A stretch of 52,495 nt of DNA from Pseudomonadota bacterium (GTDB lineage: Bacteria > Pseudomonadota > Gammaproteobacteria > Burkholderiales > Chitinibacteraceae): positions 1 to 52,495 of the forward strand of contig JAGTRM010000029.1 in assembly GCA_018261735.1 (NCBI GenBank). Direction: 5' to 3'. The notes beneath the pieces are model-generated. The model saw only the letters and a program-made list of their open reading frames with translations, was not told where the DNA came from and searched no databases. The position numbers and the translations under genes were made by a program. Numbering within the stretch: position 1 is the stretch's first letter; the number at the start of each line of letters is the position of its first letter. Below are positions 44,271 through 52,357 of the stretch, one piece after another.

Positions 44271-45038
44271 ATGAAAATTCTGGTGGCAATTAAACGGGTG
44301 CTGGATGCGAACGTGCCGGTTCGCATCCGTGCCGATGGCTTAGATGTCGAAATAAGCGGTGCGCGCATGAGCATCAATCCCTTCGATGAAGTCGCGCTGG
44401 AAGAAGCCGTACGGCTGAAGGAGTGCGGCAGCGCGAGCGAGGTTCTTGCGGTGGCGCTGGGCGCAGCGGTGAATCAGGACATCCTGCGCCACGCGCTGGC
44501 GCTGGGCGCCGACCGGGCCGTGCAGGTCGAAGCACCTGCCGGCTTGCAGCCGCTTGGCGTGGCGAAACTCTTGCAGGCGGTGGTCGCGCGCGAGCAGCCC
44601 GATCTGGTGCTGATCGGCAAGCAGGCCGTCGACGACGATGCCGGGCAGGAAGGGCAGATGCTCGCGGCCCTGCTGGGCTGGCCGCAGGCCACTTTTGTCT
44701 CGGCACTGCAGATCGAGAATCAGGCATTGCAGGCGGTGCGCGAAGTCGACGGCGGCACCGAAACCCTGGCGCTGCCGCTACCCGCCGTGGTGACGGCCGA
44801 TCTGCGCCTGAACGAGCCGCGTTTTATCAAGCTGCCGAGCCTGATGCTGGCGCGCAAGAAGCCGATCGAAGCGCTGAGTGCGGATGCGCTGGGTGTCGAT
44901 CTCGCACCGCGCCTGAGCGTGAAGGCATTGAGCGAGCCGCCCGCGCGCGGTGCAGGGCGACTGGTGGCCGATGCGGCCGAATTGGTCGAATGCCTGCAGA
45001 TCGAAGGGCGCCGACTGGAAATCAAGGAGTTGTCATGA
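44271..45038 (+). CDS. etfB: Electron transfer flavoprotein beta subunit
   Basis: This is a 255-residue cytosolic subunit that holds the AMP cofactor and contacts dehydrogenase partners. Family segments include MKILVAIKRVLDANVPVRI, ISINPFDEVALEEAVRLKE (here MSINPFDEVALEEAVRLKE) and IGKQAVDDDAGQEGQMLAAL. It overlaps etfA by four bases (ATGA). A ribosome site AGGAGCAG precedes the ATG. It takes electrons from acyl-CoA or amino-acid/N-methyl dehydrogenases; none of these is in the window. Confidence 0.95.
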   Translation: MKILVAIKRVLDANVPVRIRADGLDVEISGARMSINPFDEVALEEAVRLKECGSASEVLAVALGAAVNQDILRHALALGADRAVQVEAPAGLQPLGVAKLLQAVVAREQPDLVLIGKQAVDDDAGQEGQMLAALLGWPQATFVSALQIENQALQAVREVDGGTETLALPLPAVVTADLRLNEPRFIKLPSLMLARKKPIEALSADALGVDLAPRLSVKALSEPPARGAGRLVADAAELVECLQIEGRRLEIKELS

Positions 45039-45970
45039 GCATATTGATTCTTGCCGAACACGATGGACAGGCGCTGAAGCCTGCCACTCGGCGCGTGGTT
45101 GGGGCGGCCAGTTCTTGGACGTTGCCGGCGGATGTGCTGGTGGTCGGCTCGCAGGCCGTGGCCCGTGAAGCCGCGCAACTGGCCGGTATCCGCCAGGTGC
45201 TGCATCTGGAGTGCGACGCCGTGCCGGTCGCCGAGGAACTGGCGCCGCTGCTGGTTGAGCTGATGCATGAGCACAGCGTATTGCTCGCTGCGCACAGCAG
45301 CCTGGCGCGCGATGTGTTGCCGCGCGCCGCAGCGTTGCTTGATGTGGCCATGATCGGCGATGCGGTGCGCATCACCGGCCCGGCTTCCTATGTGCGGCCG
45401 ATGTATGCCGGGCGCCTGCTTGCCAAGGTTGACAGTCGCGATGCGATCCAGGTGGTAACGGTGCGTGCGCCGCTGTTTACACCAGTCGGCGATGCGCCCG
45501 CGGTGCCGATCCAGACGCTGCCCGCGCTGACGGGCTCCGCCACCACGCGGCGGATTGCGGCAAACCAGCAGGTATCCGAGCGCCCGCAACTCGCCAGTGC
45601 GCGGGTCGTGGTCTCGGGCGGTCGTGCGCTGGGCGAGCAGTTCGATACCTTGCTGGCCCCATTGGCCGAAACGCTCGGTGCCGCGCTCGGCGCAACCCGC
45701 GCGGCGGTCGATGCCGGTTTTGCCGCGAACGAACTGCAGGTCGGCCAGACCGGCATCGTGGTGGCGCCGGGCATTTATCTCGCGGTCGGCCTTTCCGGCG
45801 CGGCGCAGCATCTGGCCGGCATGAGCGACAGCGACGTGATCGTCGCGATCAACCAGGATCCGGACGCACCGATCTTCAAGGTGGCCGATTACGGGCTGGT
45901 GGGTAACCTTTTCGAGACCGTACCGGCCGTGACCCGGGCGATCCGGCAATTGCAGGAGAGACAAGCATGA
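45035..45970 (+). CDS. etfA: Electron transfer flavoprotein alpha subunit
   Basis: This is a 311-residue FAD-binding subunit. The FAD site is clear in the C-terminal third: VVSGGRALGEQFD, GATRAAVDAGFA, QVGQTGIVVAPGIYLAVGLSG and ADYGLVGNLFETVPAV. It is coupled to etfB and to the reductase gene by ATGA overlaps on both sides, so all three proteins are made in fixed ratio. It hands electrons to ETF-QO (41401-43053). Confidence 0.95.
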   Translation: MSILILAEHDGQALKPATRRVVGAASSWTLPADVLVVGSQAVAREAAQLAGIRQVLHLECDAVPVAEELAPLLVELMHEHSVLLAAHSSLARDVLPRAAALLDVAMIGDAVRITGPASYVRPMYAGRLLAKVDSRDAIQVVTVRAPLFTPVGDAPAVPIQTLPALTGSATTRRIAANQQVSERPQLASARVVVSGGRALGEQFDTLLAPLAETLGAALGATRAAVDAGFAANELQVGQTGIVVAPGIYLAVGLSGAAQHLAGMSDSDVIVAINQDPDAPIFKVADYGLVGNLFETVPAVTRAIRQLQERQA

Positions 45971-46743
45971 GCGCGTTTGCCACCGAAGAAGTTCTGAGCG
46001 TGCATCACTGGAATGAATCGCTGTTCAGCTTCAAGACCACGCGCGATGCCGCGCTGCGTTTCGATAACGGCCAGTTCGTGATGATCGGCCTGCCCGGCGA
46101 AGGCCGCCCGGTCACGCGTGCGTACAGCATTGCCAGCCCGAATTACGAAGAACATCTGGAATTCTTCAGCATCAAGGTGCCGGGCGGGCCGCTCACGTCG
46201 CGCCTGCAGCACTTGCAGCAGGGCGACGCGGTGCTGGTCAGCCGCAAGCCGACCGGCACGCTGGTGCTGGGCGACCTGCTGCCCGGGCGCAACCTCTACC
46301 TGCTGGCGACCGGCACCGGGCTCGCGCCATTTCTGAGCATCATCCAGGACCCGGATGCCTACGAGCGCTTTGAGCGCCTGGTGCTGATCCACGGCGTGCG
46401 CCGGGTGAGCGATCTGGCCTATGCCGACTTCATCATGAGCGACTTGGCGCAGCATGAATTCCTCGGCGACTGGGTGCGCGAAAAGCTGGTGTACTACCCG
46501 ACGGTAACGCGCGAGCCGTTCCGCAACCAGGGCCGCCTGACCGAGCTGATCGCCAACGGCAAGCTGTTTGCCGATACCGGCCTGCCGGTGATCGACCCGC
46601 AGCAGGACCGCGCGATGCTATGCGGCGGACCGGCCATGCTGGAAGAAACGGCGGCCTTGCTCGATAGCCTGGGATTCGTGGTCTCGCCGCGTATCGGTGT
46701 GCCGGGGCAATATGTGATCGAGCGCGCGTTCGTCGAGAAATAA
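45967..46743 (+). CDS. fpr: Ferredoxin-NADP reductase-like flavoprotein
   Basis: This is a 258-residue FAD protein of the bacterial ferredoxin/flavodoxin-NADP reductase group. The FAD motif RAYSIASP, the pyrophosphate segment TGTGLAPFLSII and the NADP domain with AMLCGGPAMLEETAALLD are present, and the C-terminus ends with GQYVIERAFVEK, typical of proteobacterial Fpr. It overlaps etfA by ATGA. The close coupling to ETF is not usual for Fpr and suggests that it exchanges electrons with, or for, this ETF pair (inference). Confidence 0.92.
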   Translation: MSAFATEEVLSVHHWNESLFSFKTTRDAALRFDNGQFVMIGLPGEGRPVTRAYSIASPNYEEHLEFFSIKVPGGPLTSRLQHLQQGDAVLVSRKPTGTLVLGDLLPGRNLYLLATGTGLAPFLSIIQDPDAYERFERLVLIHGVRRVSDLAYADFIMSDLAQHEFLGDWVREKLVYYPTVTREPFRNQGRLTELIANGKLFADTGLPVIDPQQDRAMLCGGPAMLEETAALLDSLGFVVSPRIGVPGQYVIERAFVEK

Positions 46744-46937
46744 ACCGGCCAGGCTGCTGGCAAAGTGGCAAGCCTCCAAGAACGGCACGCTCGAGCAAGC
46801 CCGACCGATTTGGCCATGCGCTGCAGCCCGCAGCCTTCTTTAATCGATCCCCCCATCCCCGCTTCCTCCCGCCGGAGGAAGGGCCTCGTTGACGCTCGAT
46901 TTGCTGCAGGTTGGGGTCGCCTGATCGGTAGCAGAGC

Positions 46938-47951
46938 CTAGGATTTCCTTTGCACTCCGGTGGACGCGCGCACGATCAGGCGCGGCTCCAGTTGCAGCTC
47001 GGTTGGCTCGATCTGGCCGGTCTTGATGATATGCAGCAGCAGCTCCATGGCTTTTTCGCCCTGCTGCTCGCTGCACATGTCCACGGTGGTCAAGGGGGGA
47101 GTCAGGTAGCGCGTGACCGGGACATTGTCGAACCCGGCGATCGCGATCTGCTCGGGAACCTGCACGCCCAGGCTGCAAGCTTCGTGCAGCAGGCCGATAG
47201 CGATCATGTCGTTGTAACAGACAATGGCGTCGACTTTTTCCGAGCCATACAGCGCCGTAGCAGCGGCGCGCTCACCGGCTTCCATGGTCTGTGTTTCCAG
47301 TTCCATCACGCGGATGGTGGCATCGGGCATGGCATCGCGCAGGCCGTGCAACCGTTCCTGATTCCAGCGCGATTGCGGGTAGGCCAGATAAACCAGATGT
47401 TTCCGCCCGCTTTCCTGCAAATGCTTCCCCAGCATGAAAGCGGCCTGATAGCCCTGGATGCGCACCGAGGGCAGGATTGGCGCAGGGGGCTGGTCGGGAT
47501 CGGTCTGCCCGAACAGCACGGCCGGTTTGCCGATGCGCTGCAATTCATCCAATGCCTCTTGCGGCAGGCGCGAGCTGGCAATGATTCCGTCCACACGCAA
47601 GGCCAGGGTGCTCAGCAGGTTCTGCGCGTTGAAGGTTTTTTCCTTGAAATCCACCACCATCAGCCCGTAGCCATGCTCTTCGGCCACTTGGCTGGCGCCC
47701 TGGATGATATTGGTGAAGTGGGGATTGCGGATATCGAGTACGGCCAGCCCGACCACCCGGGTTTTCCCGGTGGCCATGCTGCGGGCTACCGGATTCTGGC
47801 GGTAATCAAGCGCATCGATGGCGGCGCGGATGCGCGTTTCCACTTCCAGCGAAAACCGTTTTTGACCGTTGACGAACTTGGAGACGGTTGTGGCGGAAAC
47901 ACCGGCCGCAGTGGCGACATCCTGAAGCGTGGCGGGGCGCTGGGTTGGCAT
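46938..47951 (-). CDS. LacI-family regulator of the pectin-oligomer locus
   Basis: This is a 337-residue regulator with a LacI helix-turn-helix at residues about 6-25 (LQDVATAAGVSATTVSKFVN), a hinge, and a ligand domain (VVGLAVLDIRNPHFTNII, DAIVCYNDMIAIGLLHEA, IAIAGFDNVPVTRYLTPPLT). ATG at 47951 is taken; ATG at 47966 is an alternative. It is divergent from a TRAP binding protein and oligogalacturonate lyase. The perfect palindrome GGATTAGCGCTAATCC in the gap has the CG centre of a LacI operator. A galacturonate-derived effector is likely (inference). Confidence 0.93.
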   Translation of the reverse strand: MPTQRPATLQDVATAAGVSATTVSKFVNGQKRFSLEVETRIRAAIDALDYRQNPVARSMATGKTRVVGLAVLDIRNPHFTNIIQGASQVAEEHGYGLMVVDFKEKTFNAQNLLSTLALRVDGIIASSRLPQEALDELQRIGKPAVLFGQTDPDQPPAPILPSVRIQGYQAAFMLGKHLQESGRKHLVYLAYPQSRWNQERLHGLRDAMPDATIRVMELETQTMEAGERAAATALYGSEKVDAIVCYNDMIAIGLLHEACSLGVQVPEQIAIAGFDNVPVTRYLTPPLTTVDMCSEQQGEKAMELLLHIIKTGQIEPTELQLEPRLIVRASTGVQRKS

Positions 47952-48032
47952 ACAGGCAAAGTCCATCAATCGATGGCCGAAGTTTCTCAAAACCCATCAC
48001 ATTAATCAATTCAGGTACGACCATCTTTTTAA

Positions 48033-48095
48033 GGATTAGCGCTTGACCTTGATAGAGGTGCGGAGTAATTTGCATATATGGATTAGCGCTAATCC
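48033..48095 (+). promoter_or_regulatory. Promoter with two LacI operators before the second dctP
   Basis: Operator one, GGATTAGCGCTTGACC (48033-48048), overlaps the -35 TTGACC (48043-48048). After a 17-base spacer follows TAATTT (48066-48071). Operator two, the perfect 16-bp palindrome GGATTAGCGCTAATCC (48080-48095), covers the expected start of transcription. The pair fits repression of dctP and the lyase by the divergent LacI protein. Confidence 0.75.
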
Positions 48096-48199
48096 TTTCG
48101 GTGGGCTTGGTATCTGGCAGCGATGATCCGGTTCTGCATCTGGTTTATCCAGGTGCCTGGCTGGAGCGTATTCAAACGTACTCGGAGAAGGAGAGGGTG

Positions 48200-49174
48200 A
48201 TGATGTTTCCTGTAAAAAAATGCGTAACAGTTTTGGTGGCATCGGTGGCGATGATGGGGCTGGCGCAAGCCCGGGATTTTCGTTCCGCTGATGTGCACCC
48301 GCTGGATTATCCGACGGTGCAGGCGGTAACTTTCCTTGGCAAGGTGGTGAACGAGAAGACCGGCGGCAAGTACAAAGTCAAGGTGTTTGGCAACAGCGCG
48401 CTGGGGTCGGAAAAAGACACGATCGAGCAAGTGAAGATCGGTGCGCTGGATATGGTGCGGGTGAATACCTCGGCCTTCCACGGCATCGTGCCGGAAACGC
48501 TGATTCCGTCGTTCCCGTTCATTTTCCGCGACATGGATCATTTCCGGAAGACGATGTACGGCCCGCTGGGTGACGAGATCCTGGCCTCGATGGAGAAGGC
48601 GGGGTTCATCGGTTTGTGCCTGTACGAATCCGGAGCGCGTTCGCTCTATGGCAAGAAGCCGATCCGCAATCTGGCAGACATCAAGGGCATGAAGATCCGG
48701 GTGCCGCAATCCGATCTGTTCGTTTCGATGGTGACCGCGCTGGGCGCTTCGCCGACACCGGTTCCGTATGCCGAGGTGTATACCGGGCTGAAAACGGGCC
48801 TGGTCGATGCGGCTGAAAACAATTATCCCTCGTACGAAACCGCGAAACACTACGAGGCGGCCAATGTGTACAGCGAAACGCAGCACATGATTTCGCCCGA
48901 GATCGTGGTGTTCTCGAAAAAAGTCTGGGACACGCTCTCCAAGGACGAACAAAAGATCATCCGCGCGGCGGCCAAGGAATCCGTCGGCCTCTACGTGAAG
49001 TTGTGGGCCGAGAGTGAAAAAACGGCCAAGTCGGCGCTGATCCAGTCGGGCGTGAAGTTTGTCGGCGACGTGGACAAGAAGCAATTCGTCGCTGCGGAGA
49101 AGGTGGTGTGGGACAAATATGCCAGCACGCCGGCGCTGAAGGATCTGGTCAAGCGGATCGTCGAAACCAAATAA
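48200..49174 (+). CDS. dctP: TRAP transporter solute-binding protein DctP (orphan)
   Basis: This is a 324-residue periplasmic binding protein with a signal peptide (residues 1 to about 25, VASVAMMGLAQA). The ligand-Arg segment GMKIRVPQSDLFVSMVTALG and GASPTPVPYAEVYTGLKTGL, VDAAENN are typical of uronate TRAP binders. It is about the same length as the DctP at 33038. No DctQ or DctM follows; oligogalacturonate lyase does. The membrane subunits must come from elsewhere, for example the pair at 34064-35982, or have been lost. A 57-codon DctM-like remnant lies at 51626. ATG at 48200 follows GGAGAGG. Confidence 0.92.
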   Translation: MMFPVKKCVTVLVASVAMMGLAQARDFRSADVHPLDYPTVQAVTFLGKVVNEKTGGKYKVKVFGNSALGSEKDTIEQVKIGALDMVRVNTSAFHGIVPETLIPSFPFIFRDMDHFRKTMYGPLGDEILASMEKAGFIGLCLYESGARSLYGKKPIRNLADIKGMKIRVPQSDLFVSMVTALGASPTPVPYAEVYTGLKTGLVDAAENNYPSYETAKHYEAANVYSETQHMISPEIVVFSKKVWDTLSKDEQKIIRAAAKESVGLYVKLWAESEKTAKSALIQSGVKFVGDVDKKQFVAAEKVVWDKYASTPALKDLVKRIVETK

Positions 49175-49239
49175 CCCGGTAAACAGTGAAGGCCGATCCC
49201 GGGGACCTCGAAACTCCGGGGCCGGTGGAGAGAGAAATC

Positions 49240-50457
49240 ATGGAAGCTCTGCGTGTAACCGATGGCTTGGGTGCGAACGATCAATTGCTGTATTTCACCA
49301 GTTCCAGCCTGGATGAACAGGACAGGAAGCTGGTGTTCATCAGCGATCGCAGCGGGCACCCCAATCTCTTTGTGCGGGATCTGGAGAGCGGGCGCGAGGA
49401 ACAGCTCACCCACAACCGCAATGGCACCTTGAAATCGTATGTGTATTTCAATGGCAATGAACGCCGTGGCCTGGGCAAGGCCAGCATCAGCTTTGATTCG
49501 CTGCGCAAACAGCTTTATTACATCCAGGATGATGCGCTCTGCTGCACGTCGCTCGATGGCGCAACCCGGGTACTGAACCATATTCCGGACGATCAGGTGA
49601 CAGCCTTTACGCATGTCAGCGCCGATGGCCGGCGCTTGTGTGTGCCGACGACCGACGCACGGGCACTGGAAGCGGATAACTTCGTCAACGACAGTCCGGC
49701 CTATGCGGCCCAGCAGGAAAAGAAAAACGAAGTCATCAGCGACAAGCCCGATTACGACATCGACGAACGCGTGCGCACCGAAGGCTTGTCTTCTTACCTG
49801 AATGTGTACGACACGCAAACCGGCGAGCTGATCGCGCGCGAGCAGGTTGAACGGGCGTGGATCACCCATGTGCAGTTCTCGCCGCTGGATGCCATGCACA
49901 TTCTTTACAACCATGAATGGCCGTCCGATTGCGGGATTCGCCGGCTGTGGCTGTGGGATGGCAAGCAGCATCTGCGTTTGCGTACCGAGGGCAGCGGGCG
50001 CAGCAAGGCAGACTGGACATGCCATGAAATGTGGCAGGCCGATGGCCGCTACATTATCTACCACGGCAAGTATCCGGATGGCCGGGCCTATATCGGACGA
50101 GTGGATCCGCAGGGCCAACACCCGGTTGAAATTGCCTTGCCGGTGCAATACCACCGCTACGGGCATTTCACTGCGGGCAATCAGCATAACGAATGGTTGG
50201 TTTCTGATGGTTATTACCATCCGGAAGGCGTGCCGGAAAATACCAACTGGGGCGGCGAGTGGATCAGTCAACTCAAGGTGGATTGGGATGCACGCAGTAT
50301 CGAATGGCGCCCGCTGTGCCAGCATCAATCCTTCTGGGATTGCCAGGATAGCCACCCGCATCCGATTTTTGATCATACGGACAGTGAAATCTATTTCACC
50401 TCCAATGCGGAAGGCGCCAGAAACATATACAAGATCAAGGTTGCGCTGGATGGTTAG
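49240..50457 (+). CDS. ogl: Oligogalacturonate lyase (PL22)
   Basis: This is a 405-residue cytosolic beta-propeller lyase that splits saturated and unsaturated digalacturonate to 5-keto-4-deoxyuronate. Known PL22 enzymes bind manganese through three His and one Gln; matching positions here include HEMWQADG, HRYGHFTAGNQHN and the SHPHPIFDH segment. ATG at 49240 follows GGAGAG; a GTG at 49186 is in frame but has no family-like N-terminus. No signal peptide is present, so the substrate is taken up first. Its product is used by KduI (29171-30001). Confidence 0.9.
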   Translation: MEALRVTDGLGANDQLLYFTSSSLDEQDRKLVFISDRSGHPNLFVRDLESGREEQLTHNRNGTLKSYVYFNGNERRGLGKASISFDSLRKQLYYIQDDALCCTSLDGATRVLNHIPDDQVTAFTHVSADGRRLCVPTTDARALEADNFVNDSPAYAAQQEKKNEVISDKPDYDIDERVRTEGLSSYLNVYDTQTGELIAREQVERAWITHVQFSPLDAMHILYNHEWPSDCGIRRLWLWDGKQHLRLRTEGSGRSKADWTCHEMWQADGRYIIYHGKYPDGRAYIGRVDPQGQHPVEIALPVQYHRYGHFTAGNQHNEWLVSDGYYHPEGVPENTNWGGEWISQLKVDWDARSIEWRPLCQHQSFWDCQDSHPHPIFDHTDSEIYFTSNAEGARNIYKIKVALDG

Positions 50458-50483
50458 CTGGCGCTGCTTTTGATGATCATTTG

Positions 50484-50511
50484 ACGGGGACGCACGCAAG
50501 TGCCTCCCCGT
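50484..50511 (+). terminator. Possible terminator after oligogalacturonate lyase
   Basis: ACGGGGA and TCCCCGT form a 7-bp stem with a 14-base loop 27 bases after the stop codon. Only TGTT follows, so it is a weak terminator. Confidence 0.45.
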
Positions 50512-50617
50512 TGTTCATTGCAAACCGCAATCGGAACATGGTCCTCCTTAAGGTTCGGTTAATCCTCGGGTGGTTCAATAGCCGCGTGATTCAACCCAAC
50601 CCCTGAGGAACTTTGCC

Positions 50618-50875
50618 ATGAAAAAACTGCTTGTATCGATTGTCGCTACCCTGACCGCCACCAGTGCGCTTGCCGGCCCAGCGTGCAACGCACCCAAGGA
50701 TAAGTGGATGAAGGAATCCGACTTCAAATCCCGCATTGAAGCACAGGGCTATCAGATCAAGACCTTCAAGGTCAGCAAAGGCCAGTGCTATGAAATTTAC
50801 GGCTTCGACAAGGCCGGCAAGAAGGTTGAAATCTACTTCGATCCGATCACTGCCGCCGTGCTGGAAAGCAAGTAA
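50618..50875 (+). CDS. Small exported PepSY-domain protein
   Basis: This is an 85-residue protein with a signal peptide (residues 1-19, ending SALA) and a mature PepSY-type fold: KSRIEAQGYQIKTFKVSKGQ, CYEIYGFDKAGKKVEIYFDP. Two Cys (residues about 23 and 52) may form a disulfide. Such proteins often sit beside cytochrome b561 genes, as here; the function is not settled (redox or heme-related trafficking, or inhibition of a protease). A strong hairpin separates it from the cytochrome. Confidence 0.85.
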   Translation: MKKLLVSIVATLTATSALAGPACNAPKDKWMKESDFKSRIEAQGYQIKTFKVSKGQCYEIYGFDKAGKKVEIYFDPITAAVLESK

Positions 50876-50900
50876 TTCCGGCCCTTTTTGTTTGGCATGA

Positions 50901-50926
50901 AATCGGGCTCCCGCCGGAGCCCGATT
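50901..50926 (+). other. Hairpin between PepSY and cytochrome b561 genes
   Basis: AATCGGGCTCC and GGAGCCCGATT form an 11-bp perfect stem with loop CGCC. It ends just before the ribosome site of the cytochrome gene (GGAG at 50932-50935). The trailing sequence CTCTT is only partly a T-run, so it may partly terminate. Confidence 0.65.
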
Positions 50927-50942
50927 CTCTTGGAGAACAGCC

Positions 50943-51485
50943 ATGAGTCACTTTCTTTCAGCCCAAGCCATTCATGTATGGGATCGCTTTGTCCGAGTCT
51001 TTCATTGGAGTCTTGTGGCCTGCGTGCTGATGAATTTTTTTGTGGTCGATGACGGTAAAACACTTCACCAATGGATCGGTTATATGGCCAGTGCCTTGGT
51101 CGTGTCGCGCATCGTGTGGGGATTCATCGGTTCCAAGCATGCCCGCTTCGCCGATTTTTTCCCCACGCCGGCAAGAGTGCGCCAGCACTTGCGCAGCATG
51201 CTTTCCGGACAACAGGATTTCCACGCGGGGCATAACCCCGTGGGTGCATTGATGATATTGGCGTTGATCATACTGGTGCTTTCATTGGGCACGACCGGTT
51301 ACTTGCAGACGCTGGATGCATTCTGGGGTGAGGAATGGTTGCAGGAATTGCACGAAGGCCTGGCGGCTACACTGATCGGCTTTGCCGGGTTGCATGCGTT
51401 GGCGGCAATTGTCATGAGCCGGATCGAGCGTACCAATCTGATCGGCGCCATGATTACCGGGGTGAAAATCCACTCGAAAAAATAA
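50943..51485 (+). CDS. Cytochrome b561 family membrane protein
   Basis: This is a 180-residue protein with four membrane helices and His residues placed for two hemes (RVFHWSLVACVL, HQWIGYMAS, GHNPVGALM, HEGLAATLIGFAGLHALA). This is the single-domain b561/hydrogenase-type cytochrome b that passes electrons across the inner membrane. Together with the PepSY protein it forms a common pair in betaproteobacteria. The electron donor cannot be told from the sequence. Confidence 0.9.
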   Translation: MSHFLSAQAIHVWDRFVRVFHWSLVACVLMNFFVVDDGKTLHQWIGYMASALVVSRIVWGFIGSKHARFADFFPTPARVRQHLRSMLSGQQDFHAGHNPVGALMILALIILVLSLGTTGYLQTLDAFWGEEWLQELHEGLAATLIGFAGLHALAAIVMSRIERTNLIGAMITGVKIHSKK

Positions 51486-51625
51486 CCCGGCCTGTCTTAC
51501 CATTTTGCGCCCGGCGTCGCCCTGGCACGCTGGCTTGCCCCTGGCTTCAATCCTTCCCCTTCTCTTGATTTGATTCGGCCTGACATGCGTGAACTTGCCA
51601 CACCGGTAAAAATCAGGGTCCAGTG

Positions 51626-51796
51626 GCATCCGCCTGCATAGCGTTCAACGTGGTTTGCGGGATAGCGAAGGCGCCTATGAGCGGGGTGATCAAGGGCGTG
51701 ATTCCGTTCATGGTGGCGCAAATCGTCGTTATGTTCCTGCTGGTGGTCTTCACGGAAATCGTGATGCTGCCGCTGCAGTGGATGATGGCGCGCTAA
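51626..51796 (+). pseudogene. Remnant of a TRAP large permease (DctM C-terminus)
   Basis: A 57-codon frame ending in TAA reads like the last segment of a DctM permease: FNVVCGIAKAPMSGVIKGVI followed by the hydrophobic PFMVAQIVVMFLLVVFTEIV and a short charged end. No upstream part of the gene is present and no start codon with a ribosome site precedes it. A good terminator follows at 51814-51843, as for the 3' end of a former operon. It differs from the C-terminus of the intact DctM at 34675-35982. The call is from recognised motifs, not an alignment. Confidence 0.55.
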
Positions 51797-51813
51797 GTCT
51801 GTGAATGTCTTGC

Positions 51814-51843
51814 GGCGGGCTGAAAAGCCCGCCGTAATTTTTT
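51814..51843 (+). terminator. Terminator after the DctM remnant
   Basis: GGCGGGCT and AGCCCGCC form an 8-bp perfect stem with loop GAAA, followed by GTAATTTTTT. Confidence 0.85.
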
Positions 51844-51871
51844 CACCCCCTCGTTTTATGGAATTGCTCCC

Positions 51872-52000
51872 ATGAAAGTCGCCAAGCTGACCACCTGCCG
51901 TCTGGCACCATGCCAAGGGTGCTGTGGCCAAGCGGCAATCGCCTGTTTCAATGTTGACACGCCCTGCGTGTTCAGCATTTCTCCCCGATCCTTTGCTTGA
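51872..52000 (+). pseudogene. Possible remnant of a DgoD-like dehydratase N-terminus
   Basis: The short frame starts with MKVAKLTTCRLAP, which matches the start of galactonate dehydratase-type enolase-superfamily proteins (MKxTKLTTYRxxP), then loses similarity and stops after 42 codons. A similar type of enzyme (mannonate dehydratase) begins 486 bases later. Only about 13 residues support the call. The 51840-52280 stretch otherwise holds no gene that I recognise. Confidence 0.3.
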
Positions 52001-52280
52001 GTAAAGGCGTCGTTTGCAACGACCTGCGCTGCATAAATAGAGGTCCGTTTCCTTGTGCTCGGGGCCATTCAAGCCCCTGCCGCGTAGTCTGAATTCACTT
52101 CCATCTCTCTTGCTGCGAAGTTGCTGCAAGACCTGTTCGCTATCGACGGGTCATTTCTTCGATCGTGGCGTGGGATTGCCCCTTATCTACTCAATGGTAA
52201 TTTTGTTTTCGATAGAAAACATTCATGACAAGCCTGCTTTACGACTCTGCCATACCAGTATATTATCGCGCCATGTTTGG

Positions 52281-52299
52281 TTGATTGTCTGACAATCAA
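52281..52299. promoter_or_regulatory. Operator-like palindrome before mannonate dehydratase
   Basis: TTGATTGT-CTG-ACAATCAA is a perfect 8-bp inverted repeat with a 3-base centre, 58 bases before the manD start. The TTGTC/GACAA core is of the kind bound by GntR-family (FadR subfamily) regulators. The surrounding region is AT-rich and likely holds the promoter. Confidence 0.5.
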
Positions 52300-52357
52300 A
52301 TGTGGTTGATAGACAATAAGCAACAATTTGTTTCCGCTGGTTATTGGAGAAGAGTCT

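Noticed and set aside
46862..46881. CTTCCTCC/GGAGGAAG hairpin after fpr
   Set aside because: No T-run follows on either strand and the stem is short; it was not called as a terminator.
51856..52068. A 70-codon minus-strand frame
   Set aside because: No similarity, no ribosome site, and it lies across the decayed patch.
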